Assembly (NCBI RefSeq): GCF_008801475.1 | Contig: NZ_VZPP01000004.1 | Span: 124,001-188,000 of the forward strand | DNA from: Pseudomonas moorei | GTDB taxonomy: Bacteria > Pseudomonadota > Gammaproteobacteria > Pseudomonadales > Pseudomonadaceae | Length of the DNA stretch: 64,000 bases | Reading direction: 5' to 3' | Shown: one piece after another, positions 16,552 to 25,596 of the stretch | How positions within the stretch are numbered: the stretch's first letter is position 1 | Layout of the letters: each line of letters begins with the position of its first letter | Program-made: the position numbers and the translations under genes | Notes under the pieces: model-generated | What the model saw: the letters and a program-made list of their open reading frames with translations, nothing else | Databases searched by the model: none | Told to the model about the DNA's origin: nothing

Positions 16552-17466
16552 ATGGCAGGAAGCAGTTTGCTGGTGCTGATCGACGACATCGCCGCCGTAC
16601 TCGACGACGTTGCGTTGATGACCAAAATGGCCGCCAAGAAGACCGCCGGCGTGCTCGGTGACGATCTGGCGCTCAATGCCCAGCAGGTCAGCGGTGTGCG
16701 TGCCGAGCGGGAAATTCCGGTGGTATGGGCGGTTGCCAAGGGCTCGTTTGTCAACAAGCTGATCCTGGTGCCATCGGCGCTGGCCATCAGTGCGTTCATC
16801 CCGTGGCTGGTCACGCCGTTGTTGATGGTCGGCGGCGCGTACCTGTGCTTTGAAGGCTTCGAGAAACTCGCCCATAAATTCCTTCACAGCAAGTCCGAAG
16901 ATCAGGCCGAACATGCCGGACTGGTCGAGGCGGTTGCCGATCCGGCGGTCGATCTGGTGGCATTCGAAAAGGACAAGATCAAGGGCGCCATCCGTACCGA
17001 CTTCATCCTCTCCGCAGAAATCATTGCCATTACCCTCGGCACCGTGGCCGGTGCATCGCTGACCCAGCAAGTCATCGTGCTTTCGGGCATTGCCATCGTC
17101 ATGACCATTGGTGTCTACGGGCTCGTGGCGGGCATCGTCAAGCTTGATGATCTGGGCTTGTGGCTGACGCAAAAGCCCGGACGGATGGCCCAGCGCATCG
17201 GCCGCGGGATTCTGCGCGCGGCGCCGTACATGATGAAGAGTCTATCGGTGATCGGTACGGCGGCGATGTTTCTGGTCGGTGGCGGCATCCTGACCCATGG
17301 CGTGCCGGTGCTGCATCACTGGATCGAAGCGATTGGCGCGGGGGCGGGCGGTGCCGGGTTTATTGTGCCGACGTTGCTCAATGCTGCGGCGGGGATTGTG
17401 GCGGGGGCGGTGGTGTTGGTGGGGGTGATGGCTGTCAGCAAAGCCTGGAAAAGGGTGAAAACCTGA
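16552..17466 (+). CDS. DUF808 family inner-membrane protein (YedI-like)
   Basis: A 304-residue membrane protein of the DUF808/YedI family. The N terminus is soluble and distinctive ([20 protein letters not shown] then [18 protein letters not shown]), followed by several hydrophobic segments from about residue 80 on and repeated glycine-rich C-terminal helices. The biochemical role of the family is unknown. A GAAGGAAGCC ribosome site lies 8-10 bp before the ATG. A bidirectional terminator follows directly. It is a single gene divergent from the RutR-like regulator, but nothing further links the two. Confidence 0.85.
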   Translation: MAGSSLLVLIDDIAAVLDDVALMTKMAAKKTAGVLGDDLALNAQQVSGVRAEREIPVVWAVAKGSFVNKLILVPSALAISAFIPWLVTPLLMVGGAYLCFEGFEKLAHKFLHSKSEDQAEHAGLVEAVADPAVDLVAFEKDKIKGAIRTDFILSAEIIAITLGTVAGASLTQQVIVLSGIAIVMTIGVYGLVAGIVKLDDLGLWLTQKPGRMAQRIGRGILRAAPYMMKSLSVIGTAAMFLVGGGILTHGVPVLHHWIEAIGAGAGGAGFIVPTLLNAAAGIVAGAVVLVGVMAVSKAWKRVKT

Positions 17467-17513
17467 ACCTGTGGGTCGTTCCCACAGTGAATTGTGGTGT
17501 GACACGAATATTG

Positions 17514-17548
17514 AAAGGCCATTCGATGTGAGTCGAATGGCCTTTTTT
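17514..17548. terminator. Bidirectional intrinsic terminator
   Basis: AAAGGCCATTCGA and TCGAATGGCCTTT are 13-bp arms around a short loop, ending in TTTTTT. It lies between the converging DUF808 gene and mlaA-like gene and has A/T runs suited to both directions. Confidence 0.92.
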
Positions 17549-17561
17549 GTACCCGCTGGAG

Positions 17562-18350
17562 TTACTCGGCAATCCGCAATTTGCGTGACTCGGTGTACAC
17601 GTAACGTACCTTCTCGTATTCGAACGGCGAGTTCAGTTGGCCATAGCGGAAGTTGGTCTGGTAGCGCTTGTCGATGCCGCGCAGGACCCAGATTTCCGGA
17701 TGGTTGGAGCTGACTTCAGAGACGTTCAGGTAGTTGATCGCCGACTCCGCACTGAAGTCCACCACCAGCCCGCCGGTGTCGCGGATGTTCGAGGGGCCGA
17801 GGATCGGCAAGACAAAGTAGGGGCCGCCCGGCACTCCATAAAAACCCAGGGTCTGGCCGAAGTCTTCGTCCTGGCGGGGCAGGCCCATGGCGGTGGCCGG
17901 GTCCCAAAGTCCGGCGATGCCGATAGTGGTGTTGAGCAGGAGGCGCCCGGTAATTTCCATTGAACGGTGGCCCTTGAACTGCAACAGGCTGTTCAACAGG
18001 TTCGGTACGTCGCCGAGGTTGTTGAAGAAGTTGCTGACCCCCGTGCGCAAGAAGCCTGGCGTGACGTAGCGATAGCCGTTGACCACGGGCAGGAATACCC
18101 ACTGATCGAACCGGTAATTGAAGTGGTACACGCGGCGGTTCCACTGTTCCAGCGGATCGTAGACGTTCAATGCACTGAGCGTAGAGCGTTCGAATTCACG
18201 CTGATCCAGCCCCGGATTGATCTTGAGTTTGCTCAGGGGTTCCTTGAAACCGTCGCTGTCGACCACAACCGGGGCGTTGGCTTTGCTGTTGTCGGCGTTG
18301 GCCGCGCCTGCACAGAGTAACGCGGCGATAAGCAGGAGGTATTTAGCCAC
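17562..18350 (-). CDS. MlaA/VacJ family protein without a clear lipobox
   Basis: A 262-residue MlaA (VacJ) domain protein. MlaA is the outer-membrane component of the Mla system that removes misplaced phospholipids from the outer leaflet. DPLEQWNRRVYHFNYRFDQW (about residues 65-84), NFFNNLGDVPNLLNSLLQ and GIAGLWDPATAMGL are the family signature. The N terminus is a signal peptide ending AANADN; its only Cys is in ALLCAGA, which does not fit a normal lipobox, so SPase I cleavage and a soluble periplasmic form are likelier. The start is GTG 18350, overlapping the upstream hydrolase by eight bases. It is probably a paralogue of the main MlaA. Confidence 0.88.
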   Translation of the reverse strand: MAKYLLLIAALLCAGAANADNSKANAPVVVDSDGFKEPLSKLKINPGLDQREFERSTLSALNVYDPLEQWNRRVYHFNYRFDQWVFLPVVNGYRYVTPGFLRTGVSNFFNNLGDVPNLLNSLLQFKGHRSMEITGRLLLNTTIGIAGLWDPATAMGLPRQDEDFGQTLGFYGVPGGPYFVLPILGPSNIRDTGGLVVDFSAESAINYLNVSEVSSNHPEIWVLRGIDKRYQTNFRYGQLNSPFEYEKVRYVYTESRKLRIAE

Positions 18351-19641
18351 GGAAAAACTCCAGCATGGCGTCGCTGTTGACGCGGTAGTTAAGGTTGCCG
18401 CAATGGCCGCCCAGCGGATAAAGGGTCAGGCGATCGCCAAAGGTCTTGCGCAGGAAGCCGAGGTCGCCAGGGCCGAGGATCACGTCGTCGGCGTTATGCA
18501 TGACGGCAATTTTCGGGCTGTCGTGCAGATAGTCCTTCAGCGCATACAGGCTTACCTGGTCGATCAGTTGCAGCAAGCTGCCGCCATCGGTGCGGGCGCG
18601 CCACATCGGAATCACCTGCTCGGTGATGTAGCAGTCGAAGTCACATTGCAACGCGCGTTTGAGGAAAGGCGTCAGGCTGGTGCCCTCGGTGATCGGGTAC
18701 TTCGGTGGGGTAATCAGGCCCCGACGGTTGATCAGGTCGGATGTGAAAGCGATGTCGGCCGCCGAGAAGCGAAACGAGGTGCCGATCAGCATGGCCATCT
18801 GTTCATTGGTCAGGTGCTGCTTGGACTGCTGGAGGTCGTAGAGCAGTGCATCGTTGAGATCGATGTAGCCTTTCTGCTGGAAGTAGCGGGTCAGTTTGTT
18901 CAGCACCAGTTCATAGAAGGTGGTGGTGTTGTTGATGCCCTTGACCTCGGTCTGCACCAGCTTGTCGAGGTTGGTGATCGAGGTATAGAGGTTGACCGGC
19001 GGGTTGAGCAGCAGGACTTTCTTGAAGTTGAAGCTGCGGCGGGTTTCGTCCAGGTGCGCGACGAAGGCGGCATCCAGGGCGCCCAGGCTATAACCGGTCA
19101 GGTAGTACTCGGTAACGGGCACGTTCGGGTTTTGCGCGCGCACGGCCTGCATCACCCGGTACATGTCCTCGGCGTCTTCCTTGGTAATGCCCGGGGTGGC
19201 GAAGCGTGAAGCGGCGCTCATGAAGTCGAAGCTGGTGGGCGACGACAGTTGCACCACATGATAGCCGGCCTTGTAGTAGAGCTTTTTCAGGTATTCGTTA
19301 ATGCTGCTGTCATAGCGCGCGCCAGTGCCGGCGATCAGGAAGATCAATGGAGCGGCTTTATCCTGGGTGGCAATGCGGTAGGTGAGTTTCTTTACCGCCC
19401 AGAAGTTGTCCGGCAAGTTGAATGCCCGCTCCGGGCGCAAGGTCATGCTGCGATCCGACTGATGGATGTCGTCGTCCAGCGGAAGCTCCGGACGCAAGTT
19501 TGGTGGCGTCGTGGCGATGGTCGCCTCGAACGGGTTGGTCAAGGGGTAGCCATAACTGGCGGCGTCGATATCGACCGCCATTGCGGACGCACTTAATATC
19601 AGGCCGCCAAACAGGGCAGCGAAGCGCAAGGAACGGAGCAT
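18343..19641 (-). CDS. Exported alpha/beta-hydrolase-like protein
   Basis: A 432-residue protein with a signal peptide (MLRSLRFAALFGGLILSASA) and an alpha/beta-hydrolase fold. PLIFLIAGTGARYDSS (about 99-114) resembles the oxyanion region, the nucleophile elbow is GYSLGALD, and a late acidic and His pair occurs in HNADDVILGP and GGHCGN. Start is ATG 19641, preceded by AAGGGA; the upstream frame is not signal-like. Its last eight bases overlap the MlaA-like gene, so the two form an operon. An envelope lipid or esterase role is plausible from that pairing but is not shown by the sequence. Confidence 0.75.
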   Translation of the reverse strand: MLRSLRFAALFGGLILSASAMAVDIDAASYGYPLTNPFEATIATTPPNLRPELPLDDDIHQSDRSMTLRPERAFNLPDNFWAVKKLTYRIATQDKAAPLIFLIAGTGARYDSSINEYLKKLYYKAGYHVVQLSSPTSFDFMSAASRFATPGITKEDAEDMYRVMQAVRAQNPNVPVTEYYLTGYSLGALDAAFVAHLDETRRSFNFKKVLLLNPPVNLYTSITNLDKLVQTEVKGINNTTTFYELVLNKLTRYFQQKGYIDLNDALLYDLQQSKQHLTNEQMAMLIGTSFRFSAADIAFTSDLINRRGLITPPKYPITEGTSLTPFLKRALQCDFDCYITEQVIPMWRARTDGGSLLQLIDQVSLYALKDYLHDSPKIAVMHNADDVILGPGDLGFLRKTFGDRLTLYPLGGHCGNLNYRVNSDAMLEFFRG

Positions 19642-19865
19642 GACTAGATCCCTTAAAAAAGGTGTCGAATGAAGTTCGCAGGCTATGACCATTGAATTTG
19701 CGCCAAAGTGCCACGCATCGGCACCAAACAGGCCTAATTTCGAAGTAATAGTAGCTTGACGATACACTTTGCAGCGTTTGAATGGCCAGTTAACTGTTGT
19801 TAGCGCTTGCGTAAGGCTGGCGGGCGATTAAGCTGGCCGCCGTTTTTCGCTTATTGGAGTGCTTC

Positions 19866-20234
19866 ATGTCCCGTCGTCTGTCTGTGGTTTTGCTGCTCGT
19901 TTTGCTGCCTTTATGGCTGGCCGCCAGTTATGGCGCGCGGTACGGCTTCATGGAGGATGCGCAATGGGTCGGCATTTGCGTGGATGAGGCGAGTCGTTGG
20001 GAGTGTCAGGTCCGTTCGAATCTGGGCCTGATGATTCACTTCAACGTATTGGGTTGGAGTGCGGTGGCGGCTGCCGTGATCGGCTTCGTACTGCCGGGGC
20101 GGGCAGGGTGGTGGTTGGCGGTGTTGGCGCTGGTGTTCGGGTTTCCGGCGCTGGCGCTGTACAACACGACCCTGGCTGTTTTTGCGGTGGTGATTGCCGG
20201 GTTGCGGTTGGTGCGTGCGTCGCGCACTGCCTGA
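19866..20234 (+). CDS. Small inner-membrane protein, unknown function
   Basis: A 122-residue protein with about three hydrophobic helices (residues 6-24, 58-76, 84-118). MSRRLSVVLLLVLLPLWLAA at the start could be an uncleaved signal anchor. A loop between the first two helices has two Cys (GICVDEASRWECQVR) that may form a periplasmic disulfide. ATG 19866 is preceded by TTGGAGTGCTTC; an upstream ATG (19854) is possible but lacks a ribosome site. No family recognised. It is followed by a REP pair. Confidence 0.7.
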   Translation: MSRRLSVVLLLVLLPLWLAASYGARYGFMEDAQWVGICVDEASRWECQVRSNLGLMIHFNVLGWSAVAAAVIGFVLPGRAGWWLAVLALVFGFPALALYNTTLAVFAVVIAGLRLVRASRTA

Positions 20235-20237
20235 TAG

Positions 20238-20337
20238 ATCGTCAGCGCGGGCAAGCCTGCCTCCACGCTGGGTTTCAGTGAATACGGAGTCTGCGTAAGA
20301 CAAAGATTCCTGTGGGAGCGTGGCTTGCCCGCGATGA
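20238..20337. repeat. REP pair (inverted, left half diverged)
   Basis: GTCAGCGCGGGCAAGCCTGC begins the left half and CTGTGGGAGCGTGGCTTGCC the right half. The two match the REP class seen elsewhere but the left copy lacks the GCTCCCAC tip. It sits between the small membrane gene and the GH17 gene, which converge. Confidence 0.75.
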
Positions 20338-20358
20338 GGCCAATAAAGGCGCTAAAGA

Positions 20359-21912
20359 TCAGCCCTTGCGAACCCGCAAACTGCGCCACAACGCCGTCAC
20401 CATCAACACGCTCACCAGCGCCCAGCCCCAGGCCTGCTGGTTCTGCAGACCTTCGCGGTACAGCTGAGGCGCAATGCCGGCGCCGATGATGAAGGTCAAC
20501 AAGGCAATCTCCCGACGCGGCACGTTCACCGGGCGGCACAGATAAACCAATGCCGGCACGATGAATGCGACGCTCGGGAAGCTGCGATAGCGTGGGTCGA
20601 ACACCATTTCCAGCATCATGACCGCGACCGCAAACCCGACCACTGCCAACAACCCTCCAGCCCGACGTTCCAGCGCATTGAATGCCCGTTCGCGCCAGCC
20701 AGTGCGTGCGCTCAGCGTCAGCGCTGCATGAGTCAGCACCAACAAGTTCAGCGCTGTCAGCAAGGCCACCCAGAGCCATTCACTGGTAAAGCGTGTGGTG
20801 ACCCGGGCCAGGTCGCCCCAGGCACCGATCGCGCAGGCGGCCAACGCTCCCAGCAGTGGCAACACCAGTGCCGCGCGAGTGCTGCGCACGCGACCGCCAA
20901 GGATCAGCGTTCCGAGGAAGATCAAGCCACCCACCATCAGCCACTGCGACCAGTACGGCACGTTCGTCACCGGCCCGGCCAGCACGCCCTTGTCCTGGCG
21001 ATCGGCATCGAACAGGCCCCAGTAGCCGCCGACCGCACCCTCGCTGGCGCGCTTCCACGGTTGGTCGAAGGCTTCGATCAGGTTGTAGTGCCAGCCCTGC
21101 TGCTCGGCCATGGCCACGAAACCACGAATGAACTTGGCTTCATTGACCCGGCTCGGCAAAGCGGTTTCGCGCTGGCGGCCCTCGCTTGGCCAGCCTGTCT
21201 CGCCAATCATCACGTCCTTGGGCGCGAATTTGTTGCCGAACACCTGGCGCACTTCGGCCACGTGTTGCAGCGCGGCGTCGATGTTCGAAGGATCGTCTTC
21301 CCAATAGGGCAGCAGATGGATGGTGAGGAAATCCACGGCAGGCGCGATTTCCGGGTGCTTGAGCCAGAACTCCCAGACATCGGCATAAGTGACAGGCTGT
21401 TTCACCTGGCTTTTGACTTTATTAATTAGCTTCGCCAGCTGCGCGCCGGTGACTTCCTTGCGCAACAGGGTTTCGTTGCCGACGATCACCGCCGTGACCA
21501 CGTCGGCGTTGGCGTTGGCCGAGGCGATCAGCAGGTCGACTTCTTTTTCGGTGTCCACCGGATTGCTGTTGACCCAGGCGCCGATCATCAGCTTCAACCC
21601 ATGCTTGCGCGCCAGGTCCGGCAGCGCCTCAAGGCCGGTCATCGAGTAAGTACGGATGCACTCGAAACGGGTCGCCAGCAGAGCGAGGTCAGCGTCCATG
21701 CGCTCGGGGCGCAACTTGAACGGTTGATCGAACGGCGATTGATCCTTGTCGAAAGGGGTGTAGGAGGCGCATTGCAGCTTGTGCGTCGCGCTGGCGACGT
21801 CCGGCAGGATCACCGGTTTGCCGAGGCCGTACCAGAAACCACACAGGGCAAAGAGGCCCAGCAGGCAGGCGAATAGATAAGCAAAAAAAGGAAAGCGTGA
21901 TGTCGCAGGCAT
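20359..21912 (-). CDS. GH17 family membrane-anchored beta-1,3-glucan hydrolase/transglycosylase
   Basis: A 517-residue protein: an N-terminal membrane anchor (residues 8-30), a glycoside hydrolase 17 domain (about 45-330) and a C-terminal block of about 6-8 hydrophobic helices. The two catalytic glutamates are visible: E147 in AVIVGNETLL and E238 in MIGETGWPSE. Pseudomonas and Azotobacter GH17 proteins of this layout have been described as beta-1,3-glucan transglycosylases, so branching or cyclisation of periplasmic glucan is likely rather than degradation. Start is ATG 21912, where the anchor begins; the open frame upstream is not membrane-like. No glucan synthase gene is adjacent. Confidence 0.87.
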   Translation of the reverse strand: MPATSRFPFFAYLFACLLGLFALCGFWYGLGKPVILPDVASATHKLQCASYTPFDKDQSPFDQPFKLRPERMDADLALLATRFECIRTYSMTGLEALPDLARKHGLKLMIGAWVNSNPVDTEKEVDLLIASANANADVVTAVIVGNETLLRKEVTGAQLAKLINKVKSQVKQPVTYADVWEFWLKHPEIAPAVDFLTIHLLPYWEDDPSNIDAALQHVAEVRQVFGNKFAPKDVMIGETGWPSEGRQRETALPSRVNEAKFIRGFVAMAEQQGWHYNLIEAFDQPWKRASEGAVGGYWGLFDADRQDKGVLAGPVTNVPYWSQWLMVGGLIFLGTLILGGRVRSTRAALVLPLLGALAACAIGAWGDLARVTTRFTSEWLWVALLTALNLLVLTHAALTLSARTGWRERAFNALERRAGGLLAVVGFAVAVMMLEMVFDPRYRSFPSVAFIVPALVYLCRPVNVPRREIALLTFIIGAGIAPQLYREGLQNQQAWGWALVSVLMVTALWRSLRVRKG

Positions 21913-22254
21913 GATCAGGCCGTCTGGGAACAAAGCCGCGCATGTTACCTGCATTTGCTGTGCGCTTGGTGACCCGCATGATTTTGACATGCAAAGTTCG
22001 GGCGGACTGGCCGGTGCATTCGCTGTGCCGTGGATTAATGGCTTTCTGATGTCGTTTCTCGATGCCTTGAGGTCGCTGGTAGAGCAGGTCGCCATTGTCG
22101 TCAGGTTGATTATCGAAGGCGTCAGTTCCCTCGTTGATAAACGCGCTGATGATCGAACGGGTTTGCGGTGGGCGTGATGGGGGCGCTGTGCACCATAACA
22201 ATACGTTGACGCGACTCGGCATCCGTCGAGCGCAGCACTTTCGGGGAAGTAACG
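21913..22254. other. Non-coding gap between divergent GH17 and betX-like genes
   Basis: 342 bp between two diverging genes, so it must hold both promoters. No consensus sigma70 pair, terminator or REP was found by eye. It contains no credible coding frame with a ribosome site. Confidence 0.5.
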
Positions 22255-23106
22255 ATGAAGATGCGACGACTTTTAGGCGCGAGTGCCGCTCTGGTACTTG
22301 CGATTGGCTCCACATTCGCCAATGCCGAAAGCAAGACCGTGAGCATCGGTTACGTTGACGGCTGGTCCGACAGCGTCGCGACTACTCACGTAGCGGCAGA
22401 AGTGATCAAGCAGAAACTCGGTTATGACGTGAAGCTGCAAGCCGTTGCGACCGGGATCATGTGGCAGGGCGTGGCGACCGGCAAACTCGATGCCATGCTG
22501 TCGGCCTGGCTGCCGGTAACCCATGGCGAATACTGGGCCAAGAACAAGGATCAAGTCGTCGACTACGGTCCGAACTTCAAGGATGCGAAGATCGGCCTGA
22601 TCGTGCCGGAGTACGTCAAGGCCAAGTCCCTGGCGGATCTGAAAACCGATGACAGCTTCAAGGGGCGTATTGTCGGTATCGATGCCGGTTCAGGCGTGAT
22701 GCTCAAGACCGAACAGGCGATCAAGGACTACGATCTGACCGGCTATCAACTCAAGGCCAGTTCCGGCGCCGGCATGATTGCCGAATTGACCCGGGCCGAG
22801 AAGAAAAACGAATCCATTGCCGTCACCGGTTGGGTGCCGCACTGGATGTTCGCCAAGTGGAAACTGCGTTTCCTGGAAGACCCGAAAGGCGTCTATGGCG
22901 CGGCTGAAACCGTGGACAACATCGGCAGCAAGGAACTGGCAACCAAGGCACCGGAAGTGGCCAAGTTCCTTAAGAACTTCCAATGGGCCTCGAAAGACGA
23001 AATCGGCGAAGTCATGCTGGCGATCCAGGATGGTGCCAAACCTGAAGCTGCCGCAAAAGACTGGGTGGCGAAACACCCTGAGCGTGTTGCCGACTGGACC
23101 AAGTAA
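22255..23106 (+). CDS. betX: Stand-alone glycine betaine-type ABC substrate-binding protein
   Basis: A 283-residue OpuAC-type periplasmic binding protein with a signal peptide ending STFANAES. TVSIGYVDGWSDSVATTHVA and AWLPVTHGEYWAKN carry the aromatic residues of quaternary-ammonium pockets (W and Y clusters), and VTGWVPHWMF is a later conserved piece. No permease or ATPase gene is adjacent. In P. aeruginosa the BetX binding protein is likewise unlinked, feeds the Cbc betaine/choline/carnitine importer, and lies next to a yjcH-actP pair, as here. The symbol rests on that position and resemblance; proline betaine or another ligand cannot be excluded. Ribosome site GGGGAAG precedes ATG 22255. 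Confidence 0.8.
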   Translation: MKMRRLLGASAALVLAIGSTFANAESKTVSIGYVDGWSDSVATTHVAAEVIKQKLGYDVKLQAVATGIMWQGVATGKLDAMLSAWLPVTHGEYWAKNKDQVVDYGPNFKDAKIGLIVPEYVKAKSLADLKTDDSFKGRIVGIDAGSGVMLKTEQAIKDYDLTGYQLKASSGAGMIAELTRAEKKNESIAVTGWVPHWMFAKWKLRFLEDPKGVYGAAETVDNIGSKELATKAPEVAKFLKNFQWASKDEIGEVMLAIQDGAKPEAAAKDWVAKHPERVADWTK

Positions 23107-23138
23107 GAGCAAGGCAAGCGTCTGATCCGCGCTTTACA

Positions 23139-23173
23139 GGGCTGCCCGATATCCATGTCGGGCGGCCCTTTTT
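23139..23173 (+). terminator. Intrinsic terminator after the betaine-binding protein gene
   Basis: GGGCTGCCCGA and TCGGGCGGCCC (one mismatch) form a GC-rich stem followed by TTTTTATT. It ends 33 bp after the stop codon. Confidence 0.9.
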
Positions 23174-23332
23174 ATTGCCAATGGATTAACGTCGCGTGAC
23201 GGCTGTTTTTTATCGACCGGAATTTGGCGAAAACGTCATGCCGCTCTAAGACTAAGGTCGTCTGGAACCTGGCTCGCAGCCGCATAGAGTGGATATCGTT
23301 CCAACTAAATCTGTGCTGCGAGGATAAAAACA

Positions 23333-23644
23333 ATGAACGACAGCATTTACCTCTCGATTCAAAACAGCCCGCGATTCAAGGAGCTGGTTAGCAAGAGAGA
23401 ACGATTCGCCTGGATTCTCTCGGCGATCATGCTAGGGCTTTACTCCGGTTTCATCCTTTTGATTGCTTACGGGCCGCATATTCTGGGAGCGAAAATAAGC
23501 CCGGAATCTTCGATTACCTGGGGCATACCGATCGGCGTCGGGCTGATTGTTTCGGCCTTCGTCCTGACGGGTATTTACGTGCGACGCGCCAATGGCGAAT
23601 TCGACGACCTGAACAATGCGATTCTCAAGGAGGCTCAGCAATGA
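23333..23644 (+). CDS. yjcH: DUF485 inner-membrane protein (YjcH-like)
   Basis: A 103-residue protein with two transmembrane helices (about 27-47 and 63-83) and the DUF485 signature [20 protein letters not shown] near the N terminus. It is almost always encoded just before the acetate permease gene actP, and here it overlaps actP by four bases. It is presumed to assist or regulate the permease, but its biochemical role is not established. AGGATAAAAACA precedes the ATG. Confidence 0.92.
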   Translation: MNDSIYLSIQNSPRFKELVSKRERFAWILSAIMLGLYSGFILLIAYGPHILGAKISPESSITWGIPIGVGLIVSAFVLTGIYVRRANGEFDDLNNAILKEAQQ

Positions 23645-25299
23645 TCCGGCGTCTAATGGCTCTATTGAGCATTGCAGCATTTGCACCTGGCGCCTGGGCA
23701 GCCGAAGCGCTGACCGGCGAAGTGCATAAACAACCGCTCAACGTTGCCGCGATTCTGATGTTCGTGGTGTTCGTCGGCGCGACGCTGTGCATTACCTACT
23801 GGGCTTCCAAGCGTAACAAGTCGGCGGCCGACTACTATGCGGCGGGCGGCAATATCACCGGTTTGCAGAATGGTCTGGCGATTGCCGGTGATTACATGTC
23901 TGCAGCGTCCTTCCTGGGTATTTCCGCCCTGGTATTCGCCTCCGGCTACGATGGCCTGATCTACTCGATCGGTTTTCTGGTGGGCTGGCCGATCATTCTG
24001 TTCCTGATCGCCGAGCGTCTGCGCAACCTGGGTAAATACACCTTTGCCGATGTGGCGTCCTATCGCCTGGGGCAAACCCAGATCCGCACGCTGTCGGCTT
24101 GCGGTTCGCTGGTGGTGGTGGCGTTTTACCTGATCGCGCAAATGGTCGGTGCCGGCAAGCTGATCCAGCTGCTGTTCGGTCTCGACTACTACGTTGCAGT
24201 GATACTGGTAGGCATCCTGATGTGCATGTACGTGCTGTTTGGCGGCATGCTGGCGACCACCTGGGTGCAAATCATCAAGGCGGTGTTGCTGCTGTCCGGT
24301 GCTTCGTTCATGGCGCTGATGGTGATGAAGCACGTCAACTTCGACTTCAACATGCTGTTTTCCGAGGCGATCAAGGTTCACCCTAAAGGTGAGGCGATCA
24401 TGAGCCCCGGTGGTCTGGTGAAGGATCCGATTTCGGCATTCTCTCTTGGTCTGGCTCTGATGTTCGGTACCGCTGGCCTGCCGCACATCCTGATGCGTTT
24501 CTTCACCGTGAGTGACGCGAAAGAAGCGCGTAAGAGTGTTCTGTACGCAACCGGCTTCATTGGCTACTTCTACATCCTGACCTTCATCATCGGCTTCGGC
24601 GCGATCCTGCTGGTCAGCACCAATCCGGCCTTTAAAGATGCGGCCGGCGCGCTGTTGGGTGGTAACAACATGGCGGCGGTGCACCTGGCCAATGCGGTGG
24701 GTGGCAGTATTTTCCTGGGCTTCATCTCGGCAGTGGCGTTCGCGACCATTCTGGCAGTGGTTGCCGGTTTGACCCTGGCCGGTGCCTCGGCGGTGTCTCA
24801 TGACCTGTACGCCAGTGTGATCAAGAAGGGCAAGGCCAACGACAAGGACGAAATCCGGGTTTCGAAAATCACCACCGTCATTTTGGGCGTGCTGGCGATC
24901 GGCCTGGGCATTTTGTTCGAAAGCCAGAACATCGCGTTCATGGTAGGCCTGGCATTCTCCATCGCGGCGAGCTGTAACTTCCCGGTGCTGCTGCTTTCGA
25001 TGTACTGGAAGAAGCTGACCACTCGGGGTGCGATGGTCGGTGGCTGGTTGGGTCTGGTGAGTGCTGTGGGCTTGATGATCCTTGGGCCAACCATCTGGGT
25101 GCAGATTCTGCATCACGAGAAGGCTATCTTCCCGTATGAGTACCCGGCGCTGTTCTCGATGATCATTGCCTTCATCGGTATCTGGTTCTTCTCGATCACC
25201 GACAAGTCGGCGGCGGCTGATAGTGAGCGGGCGCTGTTCTTCCCGCAATTTGTTCGCTCGCAGACCGGGCTGGGCGCGAGTGGGGCGGTTTCGCACTAA
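23641..25299 (+). CDS. actP: Acetate/solute:sodium symporter ActP
   Basis: A 552-residue sodium:solute symporter of the ActP branch, taking up acetate and short monocarboxylates. It has an N-terminal signal-like segment (residues 1-20) and about 13 membrane helices. The family signature spans [20 protein letters not shown] (about 61-80) and the sodium-site helix [32 protein letters not shown] (about 380-400) is also typical of ActP. The start codon is in the end of yjcH, so the pair is translationally coupled. A strong terminator follows. Confidence 0.94.
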   Translation: MIRRLMALLSIAAFAPGAWAAEALTGEVHKQPLNVAAILMFVVFVGATLCITYWASKRNKSAADYYAAGGNITGLQNGLAIAGDYMSAASFLGISALVFASGYDGLIYSIGFLVGWPIILFLIAERLRNLGKYTFADVASYRLGQTQIRTLSACGSLVVVAFYLIAQMVGAGKLIQLLFGLDYYVAVILVGILMCMYVLFGGMLATTWVQIIKAVLLLSGASFMALMVMKHVNFDFNMLFSEAIKVHPKGEAIMSPGGLVKDPISAFSLGLALMFGTAGLPHILMRFFTVSDAKEARKSVLYATGFIGYFYILTFIIGFGAILLVSTNPAFKDAAGALLGGNNMAAVHLANAVGGSIFLGFISAVAFATILAVVAGLTLAGASAVSHDLYASVIKKGKANDKDEIRVSKITTVILGVLAIGLGILFESQNIAFMVGLAFSIAASCNFPVLLLSMYWKKLTTRGAMVGGWLGLVSAVGLMILGPTIWVQILHHEKAIFPYEYPALFSMIIAFIGIWFFSITDKSAAADSERALFFPQFVRSQTGLGASGAVSH

Positions 25300-25335
25300 G
25301 GCTTGATGCTTTTATATAAGTAACGCAGTTGTAAA

Positions 25336-25368
25336 AGATGCCCCGGTCGAAAGATCGGGGCATTTTTT
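25336..25368 (+). terminator. Intrinsic terminator after actP
   Basis: GATGCCCCGGTC and GATCGGGGCAT pair around GAAA-like loop bases and are followed by TTTTTTAT. It lies 38 bp after the actP stop. Confidence 0.92.
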
Positions 25369-25413
25369 ATTGGGCGGTGATCGCACGATTCCGTGAATAT
25401 CCCCCGATAGGAC

Positions 25414-25436
25414 AGTAGGGGCGAGCTTGATCGCGA
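25414..25436. repeat. Single REP-like half
   Basis: AGTAGGGGCGAGCTTGATCG resembles the left half of the REP at 40401-40505 (TGTAGGGGCGAGCTTGCTCG), with one change in the palindrome. No partner half lies beside it. Confidence 0.6.
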
Positions 25437-25530
25437 AAAACTAGCGGATAACTCGGGCGGTTAGACAGGGCGCGTTATCGTTACCGACCGAACGGATATG
25501 TACAGACGCGCAAAAGAAAGCGCACAAACA

Positions 25531-25563
25531 AAAACGGCCTCTATATAAATAGAGGCCGTTTCC
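25531..25563 (-). terminator. gltA: Intrinsic terminator after gltA
   Basis: AAACGGCCTCTAT and ATAGAGGCCGTTT are exact arms, read on the minus strand and followed by TTTGTTTG. It ends the gltA transcript. Confidence 0.9.
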
Positions 25564-25596
25564 GGTGCAACCCAAGACGTTATCGCAAGACAGGTC

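Noticed and set aside
23662..25296. A 544-codon frame antiparallel to actP
   Set aside because: The product is His/Gln/Arg-rich, as expected for a reversed membrane-protein gene, with no family features.
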